A stretch of 64,000 nucleotides of DNA from Branchiostoma floridae (lineage: Eukaryota; Chordata; Leptocardii; Amphioxiformes; Branchiostomatidae), in the NCBI RefSeq assembly GCF_000003815.2, contig NC_049986.1:11796706-11860705 (forward strand). The letters run 5' to 3'. Each line of letters starts with the position of its first letter. The stretch's first letter is position 1. Under the pieces are notes generated by a model. The model saw only the letters and a list, made by a program, of their open reading frames with translations. It was not told where the DNA came from and made no database searches. A program made the translations under genes and the position numbers. Shown here piece by piece: positions 49,801-61,800 of the stretch.

Positions 49801-52800
49801 CTTTTTCCACCAGAGGTTCTTCTATCACCTCTGGTGGTGTCAGCTGTTCGTCAAGCATTTGTGACAAGGTTGCTGTTAAATGCAAGGGATGGGGGAATGA
49901 GGAGGTGGTGGTATGGCAAAACAAACCATGCAAGCTTTAATACAAGTAGCTGCTGTTTAAAAATTACGACAAAACATTCATGATTACAGGCAGCAGAATT
50001 GTATTTAACACAAAACAAAAACATAAAAGGGCATGTGGAAGTAATGTTAATTGATGTCTGCGAGAAAGATATTTATTCTGTATTGTCAAAACATGGATGA
50101 TTTGGTCAAGTAACATGTTACCTATGTCTACCATTTCACAAAGTAATCCAAACTGCTAGGGCTTTTTGGGCAAGAAGGGAAATTACTGGTATCATTAAAT
50201 CCATCCAGCAAAAATTCCTGGGTCAGCTTTGATAGAGTTTTGATAAGTGACGTGAGTGATAGGAAAGTTGAGATTTGCTCTCATATGGCAGTGAGATAAA
50301 TATAGATCCTCTCAAATGTCTGTAACTCCAGGAATCCAGCTGGAATGCAGGGTTTGCAGAAGGATCATCCATGTTTTGGTAGTGTAATCCTCAACCACAT
50401 AACATGGCTAGGTCAACCATAAATCATGCCTCAGGACCAGCATATGTTGCTTTTGAACACATCTGTCCTGTAGCATGTATTGTTAGCTGCCACTTGGGTT
50501 GGTACAAAATCAAGGATTCAATCGGCAGCTACATGTAATTATAACACAGGGCCAATCCTTACAATCCCTACAACAGTGAAAGTTCTACCACAAGACTCCA
50601 TACCTGCCATGTCTGCTGAGATAGCTGGGAGAGGCTCTTGCTGCTTTACAACAGGAGGGGTGGTGACAGGTTTGGGTTCCTGAAAAAGCAGTTAATTCCT
50701 AATCAATCTCTCATTAGATCCCAACTCCCTCAATCCACATACTCACTCAGCGACAATGGCATTATTACGCTACACTAAGGTCATTAACAAAATTCTAAGC
50801 TTAGAGGTAACGTTACATGATTTCTAAAACAACTTGTGGACATTATGATTCAATAGCCAATCTAAACCCAAAATCAAAGTTAAAACTGTGCTGTTTTGGA
50901 CCAATTACTTGATGATGATACTAAATCATATCAGACAACAAGCAAATGCAATGTACATATTTACAATGTACTAACTCATGTATGATTGAAAAAGACCCCC
51001 CCCCCTCCATTATCACATTTGAACATAATCTTATATGTTACAGTACAAGTCTCCATAACAGTTTCACCCTTTGATTCACAGCAATTACCTCAGGCAAGGC
51101 CTATTAGTGAGAGTAAAGTGAGGACAGCCTGAGGGCCTGGTGAAGGGGCGTGGCAGCAGGGTCAAGTCTATTGAACCAACCTGACATGCCTTAGGCAAAC
51201 AGACTGTTCGGACTTTGACCTTCTAAAGGCCCGACTTGACAACTTCGTAGTAACCCTGGAATTGGTTGATTACTTACTACAAGTAAAACTGTTGTCTTTA
51301 ATCTATAATTCAGTATTATTCATATTTTAGGACCTGTAATTTTGCAGCACAATCTGGGAACAGGAGCTATATAAGCCTGGCCATATTGATCACCAATATT
51401 GACAGATTTCATCTTCATTTGAACTTGACCTAATGATCCATAATGAGTACATTTACAGTTACTGTAATTACCACAAAAGACAGATGTTGGAAATGACTTG
51501 CCGAGAATCTACCAACAAGCAGATATTAAGTGTTCTTACTCTGACTGATGACTTTGAACCTGCTGCCTAAGAGCCAAGGATAGACTGTTCAAATTTGCTG
51601 AAGCTAACATACTGGGGATTGCAGTGGAAGCCATTTTGGGTTGATCAAATTTTTATCAAAGAAACAAGCACATGCATGGTGGCATTCACTAATTGAAAGC
51701 ATGGTTAAGCCAGAGAGATAATCATCACTTTAAGGAATTTCCAATATTTCCTTGCCATTCATAAGGAATATTCATGTTACAATCAGACAAATGTTTACAA
51801 TCAGACAAACTATCTAATAATGATAATAATACTAATCTAGCATAATCTTAATAAAAGATCTTATTACCGAAGACTTCTGAGCTTACATAAACAGTGTAAA
51901 CTCTTAACAGAACAGAATCTCCATTTAGCATGCAAGGAAACAATCCCGGGCACAGTATGAAGAATATGTGTGGCATTATATGAAAAACTCGAATTACCGA
52001 GCAAGCTAGAAATCACAAGTTCTTACCTACTTACAAGCTAGACTCTATCTGATGTAGAACTAACCAAAGAAGGAAGACTTTCCCCTCTGAAGACGCAATG
52101 TTCAGATGCCTTAAATGTTATGCTAACATCAACCCTCTCCGCCCCCATTCAGTGGTTGAGGCTGATGTAATGAATAATTGATAAGAGCTGGCCATACCAG
52201 AGAGGAAAAGTGCCTGCCACAGCCAGATGTTAGCTATAAAGCACAGAAAGACAAATTGACCAAACATACTGTGCACTCTATTTAGCGTTACAGTTTCTTA
52301 GGCCCCAATTTGGTGCTGCTATCCTATATTGAGTACCCAGTAGGGAATTTGACAGGCACTTAAAAGGTAACCTAATGACTTGGAGTAGGATGTCTTGGGT
52401 CAGGCATTTCACACTGTGAATCACAGCAATGATCTTGACATTGTGCTCTGCTCGAGACCTTTCTTTGGCTTTTATCTTTTGGACCACTTCATCTTAGGAA
52501 ATATTCAGAACATTCAAGATTGAAACCTATTCCTCTGCATCTGATTGATTTGTTTTTGATAAGTGATACTGCAGGAGAATCTTTTTTTTTAGATTCAAAC
52601 ACATAAGTCTCACTTCACAGTAATGTCATATAAAATTTTGATTTGAAAAAGAAATATCAACAATTCTTTCCAGCAAATGTCCCCAAATGGCTCAGACAAA
52701 CCATAGCCCATTGGCTTGGACAAGCGACAACAACATTGTTTTTAGATACATATCAATCTTTAGCCAGCACTGATTGTTTTTAACATTTGCCAACATACGT

Positions 52801-55800
52801 TCAGTTTACCAAATTGGTCATTACGACCAGTAGTTACCATTACTTAACTGTATGTCTACAACAGCTACATTTGTATGTCACACAGGGGCATTCTGTTACC
52901 ATGGCGATGACTGTAAACATCAATGGCAGTGATAGAATAATGCACCACTTACACCACCTAGCATGAGCTGGGAGACTTACAGCTATGCTCTATTCCATTT
53001 AATATATATTGTCAAGTTTTACTCTGTGACAAAACATTTCAATTCAAGTAGAATATAGCACTGAATAAAAGTACCTTCATGCATCGATTAACAACTGAAG
53101 TACACAATCGTAACTTAAGGTGANNNNNNNNNNNNNNNNNNNNNNNNNNNNNNNNNNNNNNNNNNNNNNNNNNNNNNNNNNNNNNNNNNNNNNNNNNNNN
53201 NNNNNNNNNNNNNNNNNNNNNNNNNNNNNNNNNNNNNNNNNNNNNNNNNNNNNNNNNNNNNNNNNNNNNNNNNNNNNNNNNNNNNNNNNNNNNNNNNNNN
53301 NNNNNNNNNNNNNNNNNNNNNNNNNNNNNNNNNNNNNNNNNNNNNNNNNNNNNNNNNNNNNNNNNNNNNNNNNNNNNNNNNNNNNNNNNNNNNNNNNNNN
53401 NNNNNNNNNNNNNNNNNNNNNNNNNNNNNNNNNNNNNNNNNNNNNNNNNNNNNNNNNNNNNNNNNNNNNNNNNNNNNNNNNNNNNNNNNNNNNNNNNNNN
53501 NNNNNNNNNNNNNNNNNNNNNNNNNNNNNNNNNNNNNNNNNNNNNNNNNNNNNNNNNNNNNNNNNNNNNNNNNNNNNNNNNNNNNNNNNNNNNNNNNNNN
53601 NNNNNNNNNNNNNNNNNNNNNNNNNNNNNNNNNNNNNNNNNNNNNNNNNNNNNNNNNNNNNNNNNNNNNNNNNNNNNNNNNNNNNNNNNNNNNNNNNNNN
53701 NNNNNNNNNNNNNNNNNNNNNNNNNNNNNNNNNNNNNNNNNNNNNNNNNNNNNNNNNNNNNNNNNNNNNNNNNNNNNNNNNNNNNNNNNNNNNNNNNNNN
53801 NNNNNNNNNNNNNNNNNNNNNNNNNNNNNNNNNNNNNNNNNNNNNNNNNNNNNNNNNNNNNNNNGTCTTTCAAATATATGTTTTGATTTTGCATAGTTTG
53901 TGTACAGATGACAATCTCACCTGGCTCCCTGCTGCCCTCCCCTGTACGTGGCCTGAAGAGTTCCCTGTCGATGGTGACAGCCACGTCATAGAAAACTGCA
54001 TCTGAGTCTCTGTCTGCTTCAACCTTTGAAAGAAGAGAAACTCATTTACCCATACCATATTATGAACTATGGCAATGCAGTTAATTTTCTTAGCATCGAA
54101 AAATAAAACGCCTTAAGGTCAAGTCATATACATAGTGAGAAAGAACATTGTTTTATTTACTATATTTATTGAATTCATTACTACCGGTAAGTTTGGTCAG
54201 TAATGTAATGGTGTCTTTAGTGAAGATTGACAGCCAAAAGAATTCAACACTTAAGTCATCATTATCACAAGGAGGTTACAGCAAGAAGTAAATTGCCATA
54301 TGAGGATTACAGCATGAGAGTATCTGTATCTACATGTATATAGCTGGTATAACAGGCCTTCGGCGTAACATACCAGCTTTGCAGCAGCAGCGGCATGGCA
54401 GCAGCTGGTTATATTACACTGGATGACCCATCACACCTACCTTTTGCACATCTATCTGCAAAATCATTTCCAATTACCTTTCTTAGCACACCGATGGCCC
54501 CATAGTACATAAGAATGTGAGGCTTGTTTTCCTTGAAGAAGTTGAGTCTTCTCATCACGGCGCCGACGTTGTCGTCCAGACGTTTCCTCTCCTCCGCACG
54601 CTTCAGCAGCCGGGTCTCCAGACGAGTCTCGTCACAGTCCAGATAAATCACTAACGATGCTGGACCGTACTGAAGAGAGATCAATCAGTCAATCTATTGG
54701 ATGAATCAGTAAGCAAACAATAAAGGCCTATATTTGCTTGTGAGCAAATACAGCATATTCCACTCAATCTCCCTCCATACGCAAAAAATGTCATTGAATT
54801 TCAAAGAAGGTTCCCTCTGCGAAAATGGACTCTACCAGTTTGATACATAATATGCTTTTTGTCTCCCTGCATTTAACCCCAGACCCAATGTATGTCTGAT
54901 GGCATAATGTTAGCTTTTCAGGGATAACAAGACTATCTATTCCCTATCTGGGTAGAAAGTCTACTTACGATGGAGTGAAACATGTGCATGTGGTCCACTG
55001 TCCTGGGGAAACCCTCGATCACTACCCCAGGCTTGTCTCTGTGCTCAAACAGCTTCTCCTTTAGCAACTCCATGGAATATTCCTGAGCAGTGGACAGAAC
55101 ACACAATTAATGTCTGTCTATTAAACATTCAGATTTTGTTACCATTGCCATTCAAAGTTTTAACAGTGAACTGTAAACAACAAACTTGTGAATGACATAA
55201 TAACATACTTTTTTTATTACATGTATGTTTGTGCAAGGCATGCAAAGAAAAATCACCAGTGCTGCTGGAAAAATCGTGAAAGGAATGGTGAAATGTCCTA
55301 GACTAGAGTGCATGATTAGTTGGTGGACATACATGTGAGACATGTGGTTGTAATCATTAGGACTCTTTCCCCCCTAACAATGATTGTTGAGCACCAAATG
55401 TAAAAAAAAGTTCACTCAACAATATCAACTTTCAGTAGGAAGTCCTCTAGCTCCTCAGAGTCTGCCTGTAGAATAGAAAAGGGGGAACCTATCACTGACT
55501 AGTATGGATCATACCATTCCCCTATTTCACACATCTTAAATGCTCCTCCCTAATCTTCAAATCTACAATTTGTCTTGTATAAGCCTAAATAACGTCCAAA
55601 GTCAACTTTCATTTGCTACTCATGGAGTTTTTTGTATACATTTCATTATTCGATAGCAATTGTTACCACAGGTATTTTGATGAAGAGACAAACTTTGAAA
55701 GTATTCAATTACTTTCGTATATTTTGTGTTACATTCATCCCTCTTAACTTTTTTTTCCAGAATCAAGACCAATAGAAGAAAGACAGCATGAAAAATAAAA

Positions 55801-58800
55801 ATAAACAGATACTAGCAGTCTGTTACTTTTAATTTGAAGCATGCATAATTTAACAAAACAAGAAAACTTACCGTTGGTGCCAGTTCCCCCTTCTGTATTG
55901 TGTCAGTGATGATTCCCCATTTCTGTTGTGGCTGTCCATTCTCCATGATCTTGGCCCTGAGGATCTCTCCCATGGACAGGTGGGGGTAGCCATACCTCGC
56001 CTGGATCTGCTTACACTGGGTGCCCTTTCCACTACCCGGGCCACCTGAGATGTGTAGAATCACATCCTTCTTAACTATAGTTTGATTATTCATACTTAAT
56101 ACTCATAATTCCTAGTGACTTATGAAAATATGACAGTGCCATAACAGTTGTGACTAAATCTTTCGATGATAAGCAGCAATGCAACAATATTACATAGCTA
56201 AATTGATTTACCGCTTCTGTTTTCATTGGCTATTTTCACATGGTTAACTTTTGACCTCCCAGGATTCATCACCTATCCAACTATTAATCTGCAACTACGT
56301 GCACTTATTTTCCTGGGACACAAAGAAAATGCAATACCGTCCCTGCAAACACCATAGCAAGGCATACAAACACTAATCACGTACTAAACCCTCCTTTTAC
56401 TCCTAGTCTAAGCAATATGTAATCTCCATGATGCCAGTAATAATATTCATACAAAAGAAGGGATGCCAGTTCAAAGCATCAATTTATATTCCCAGTGGTA
56501 CGAAAGAGTTTCTGTCACCATAGTAAGAACTGTTGATTATGAGACTTGTTCCTTGACAACACGTATATGTCAAGCTGCCAAACATATAAACAAGTCTACT
56601 TGGGAAAACATCTAAGAGGCATGGTCTGTGATTACTTAAAGCAGAATGTAATTCAAGCTATCCAGTTCAAAGTGTCTACATTTTGTAGCAGTAGTGAGGA
56701 CTATTTCTGACTATCACAGACTATGACATGCTTCTGATGAAGTAAGCTTTTTTGAAAATAGGAAGAAGAACTAACCTAACACAATGATGATATTAGCTGG
56801 TCGTTGTGGGGGTGGCGCTGTGGCTATGGGTGGCAACACCTGGTTTTTGTGCATCTCTTGCATATTTGGCTCTAAAGGAAACAATGGATACAAAGTTAGT
56901 GAAATGATCCATTGAAGAAAAACAAAAGAATGTATATGCACAAGATCTACAGAACAGAAGAAACAATATGATGCATATTTGTCTGAATGAGAAATGACGC
57001 TTAAGTACTGCGGCTTGTTTTGCACTTAGTACTGATATGAGTAAAGAAGATATCAATTTAAGCACCTGGTTCAAGAGGAAGCTCAGGTTGTACATGTACA
57101 TGCACCTGTGATGAGACATGAGGTGCATCGTTATACTTCCACTTTATAGGATCTTTGTGAGCCTGTTCAGTGATGTCACTGGTGCTGGATGGTTGGAGGT
57201 TTGAGGAAGCTATCTTATGGTTTGAGCATTCCTCCACTGGTTCAGGAGAATTGGAGGGTGTTACAGTCGAATCATGATGATCAAAATCTTCTTTCAACTT
57301 CTCCAGGTTCCCTTGGAGAGTAGAAGAGCCATTTTGGACATCCCCTGTTTCTGTTAAGGCAGATTCTTCTGGACTACCTTGGTTGTACTCAGCATTTAGT
57401 TGAGAGGCTTCTGATTGTTCCTGGGGTGTGGATGATTCAACCTCCTCCTGCATTGAAGTGTCCTCCACGGTTGCTTCTGAATCATTGTTTACAGTAGGGA
57501 ACTTAGATGAAGTCTGATTCTCTTCTGCATCAGACACCTTTGGTGCAGAGGTAGTATCAGGTTTAGACAGGCTATCTTGACTTTCGTCACCTGTGTCTGA
57601 TCTTGAGGAAACACCAATGGACACCTCCTCCTTTTCCTTCTCAGAGTTGGACAACCCTGCTGGTGAAATCTTGTCATTTGGGGAGACAGGTGATTTTCTT
57701 GCAGGAACAGTGGTAGGTGAGTCTGGCTGTATCTTTGCCTCACTTGCATCACTGTGTAGTGAGTCAGATTGCTGTCCAGAAGCCTCTGTCCACTTGTTAT
57801 TTGAATCTTTACTGAGTTGTTTCATTGTCAATGTTGCCTGTTCATGTTCGGGGTCTGCAAGCTGTTCCTTTGGCAGATGCTGGTCCTGTTTCTGGTCAGC
57901 TGAAGGCTTGTTATCGATGACTGGAACGTCAGAAGACTGTAGACCTTGTGGATTCTTTGGCGGCAAAGTAGTTGTCTTTTTAGGGCCATCACTGTGACTC
58001 TTGTTCTTGCTTGACTTTTGGAGAATTGGCGGTAATGCCCTTGACTTGGGTGCCTGTGTCTTTGTAGTTGATGCAGCTTTTTTCACAGCACTCTGTTGCT
58101 TGGCCGATGGCTCTTGTTGTACTGACGTCCCTGTACTTTGAGCAACTTGGATCCATTCTTTCTGCCTGCCTTTCACTTCCAGTGATGTTTTATCACTTGG
58201 CTTCTTGATTTTCCCTCTTATCTTAGAGTTATCTGAAGTTGTCTTCTTGGACACAGTTTTGGGCGACTTATTGGAAGTTGACGGTAAGGTTCTTTTCATC
58301 ATCCTAATCCGAGGTGCTTCTTTGTCAGCTCTTTTTGGCCCCTGCTCCATATTACCTGACTCTTTGCTTGTAAAGTTGATCTGCCTTTGAGAAAATTCGC
58401 TTTCATACAGACGTTTCTGAGGTTCTGACCACCGTGTTCTGCAGAATTTCCCTTTAACAGGTGTTGGTATTGTAGTGTCCAAACAGTTAGGTAACTATGC
58501 TTAAACAACCCTCCCATTCTCATAGCAACAGTGTTGGGTGCCAAGTAGCAAAGCTTCACTGTCAGTCCATAGGGAAAAGGTATCAAAAGCAATGTGACAT
58601 AGCCTGATGGGCAAGGCATGCTGGGATCAGAAAGTTTTGTCCAATCAGGCCGGTGCTTTGTGTGATCAAACTTTTTTCCGTATTGGACAAACAAGTATGT
58701 ATTTCACAGACATTTAAAATACACAAGACAGACAGTTTTGAACTGTAACTAAACTCAAAGAAAGCCAAACTTTTATCAATGTTAGCTATATTATCAAAAG

Positions 58801-61800
58801 CTAAGCAACTTGTCTGAATTATGATATGTTCTAGATGTGCCTAAAAGCAATAACTCAAGCAACTGGATATGATTTTGGAAACAGTTTATCCACCAGTTTT
58901 CGTCAGTGACAGTGACAAAATCATATCCAGTTGCTTGAGTAAATGCTTTTTGACATATCTTATTGCCTGGATGTCTAACCTTCATCAACGTATATTCTAG
59001 ATGTTGTATATCATAATTTTCAACCTTCTCCTTTGTCAGCCAAATCTATTTTTGGATACTGCTGCATATACTATAGCTTCTGAGGAGTTAATGGCAACAC
59101 AGGGAAATTTACCAAAGGGAATTTGTTCAAAAAGTCTATCTATATTGTGTGTATTTTCTGTTGGTGCTCACCTGTGGGGAATGTTGTTGACCGTGTGCCA
59201 TCGTACGTAGGGATTGGTGGCAGAGCCTTGTCCCGTACAAAACTGTCCCATCTCAGGTTCTGTATATCCGACTGTTTGGCCTGTTGTAGACAGTCCTCAA
59301 TGTAACTGATGTGATCCTCCGGTCTGTTGTACATCAACCCTGTCAGGATCGACTACAGGAGACAACAACTTATAATCAGTGAAATGAACTGCACAGTATT
59401 CAAAGTCCTTTTGTAGGCTTATTAGTCTTAACTTGCAAGTGTGTTTCCACATTTTGTGTCACAAGCTAGTCCAAAGCCTTTCTATTTGTTCCAGCCTTGC
59501 CAAGCCTTGCCTGGATACCAGACCCCTGCCCGATCTCAAGGATATCTATTGTACATAGATATTGAGATCGGGCTGGGGTCTGGTATCCAGGATACTGCAC
59601 AAGCCAATGACAATTCACATGTCAAGCCTATGACAATTTTGTTTTAAATTCACTGATGGCTTACCTTGTTACAGATCATTGGATCTGGGACAAAACCTTT
59701 GGGAAGCTACTGGAGCAACCTTAAATCTATTACTGATGCCAGCAAGTAGATTGATCTTTAGTGCTCACTGCATAATTCTATTGTCTCAAGTTACAAATAT
59801 ACTTGTCAGTGTGTGTTAGATGGAGTAACTGTAGATGACTCATTCTCAGGCAAGTCCAACACCTGAGATTAAGCATTGATATGGTTACAGCTTTCACCTG
59901 ATTAGACTTGAGAAGGGGTTGATTGATAAAATCCTATCATGTTGCTGTGACAAGTCTTGTGCAAGATTTGTAGATGTTGGATTTTGATCACTGTTACTCA
60001 ATATAGTGTACACTGCATTACAAGCATGTGCAAATAACTGTTCTAACAGCATGGATTTACATTGAGTATGACACATCTTTGTACACAGTCTTAAAATAAA
60101 GGCACTGAGATAATGAATATTATTGACAGGCAACATGGGCAGTATCAGCCCATTGTAAAGCCGCTTACACCTGACTGTACTTGTTAAACAGGGCAAGAGC
60201 AATCAGAGAAGAAAAGGCCCTTTGTTATTACATAATGGGAGTGTCAGGTTTCATTAACACCTTTCATGCCAAGTTGCTGAAGTGTTGAAAATGAACACTC
60301 TGGATTTGTTGTTGAATGTGGGTGTGTATCTTGAATACTGTTGGCAAGAACTACTCTCCAAGCAGAGGTTGGTGGGGAAAATCATTTGCTGTCTATTTCG
60401 ATCAGTCTCCCCACCAACAAAAAAGACAGAGGTCATGATTTTCCCCACCAACCTCTGCTTGAAGAGTAGGCAAGAACAGGTCTGTAAATGGTATCTACAG
60501 TTTCCCTACAACAATTATGTTAGTACAAAAAATTTTCAGAACATAGAAACTTTACAATGGTAGACAATCTTCATATCAATCAAAGACAACCATCAAGATG
60601 AAAGTAGCCATTTATGGCTGAACATAAAACTAATTTGTGCCGTATAAGAACATAGTTTGCTCTACTTTTGGCCATGGCCTGAGCTATGGAATATGGACAA
60701 CATTTCTGCATCTTCAGTGTTAGTAACTTTCACTACACTCATCATTTTGGCTATCAAGGACGTTATACCCTGTTGACATATCATAGATCAAGGAGGTTAA
60801 AAAAAGAGCTCTCATACAAATACACTACTTCTACTGATAGCATTATAGAGTGATTTTGAAAAGATCTCATGTATACTATTGATATGTATGAAGATCGTAA
60901 CACGCAGAATTGAGAAAACATCAATTTTCAATAAAATTAATTGCTCATTCACAAAGATATATCATCGTTTTATGTAAAAGTTTACAGCTAAGCAAAGCTT
61001 TTGGTTTGTAAGTACTGTAGTTGAGTAAAAGTGAGCAAACATTTTACTTTAGAATTTACAAAACATCTAGGTCTTGTCACTCTTGGACATTATCCAACTT
61101 CTAGCATAGCAACATTTGATCCACTTGACATTGTGTTAATACTAGGCCAATTGAAGTGGGCAAATATTGTGTGCACAACTCCCAGCAACCCATCCAACTG
61201 CACAAAATAATTTTTCAACAAGGTCAAAAAGCAATTCATCATTTCCTTTGCAAGCTACTGATTTTGACAAATTGCTCTGGGACTCCGACTGGGACACAGA
61301 AATAAAAGCACTGAATGAGGTACAATTGCAAGAAGTGTTTATAGTTTGAAACTTTCGGTTGCTTTGGTTATAATAAAGTAAGGACATTGTATAGACTATA
61401 CATACTGTGTTTGGTATGATGATCACATCATTATGCCCATGAACAAATCTTAATCTGTTATCTCCTGAATGAGATTAGAGATGTGTGTGGATGGGCAGAT
61501 AATGTCTTCATTCAGTAACAGTCATGCCCCATCTAACCCTCTGGAATTCATTTACTTCTTCCAATAAAAAGAGCACAACTGTTACAGCCAAATTAGACAA
61601 CTTTGAATTACTAGTAACAATTTGAGACGAAAGATCACAACTTGTCTAGCCATTCTGTGATATTTCACTTCACTTGTTACAGTAAATACAATACTTCCTA
61701 GAGCATTACAGTCTTTACAGAGTCTATTGGATTGGATTGATGGGTGACAACATCTGAAGTCTAAAACTACCTTAATGACACTTCATGACTTGCTCTCTAA

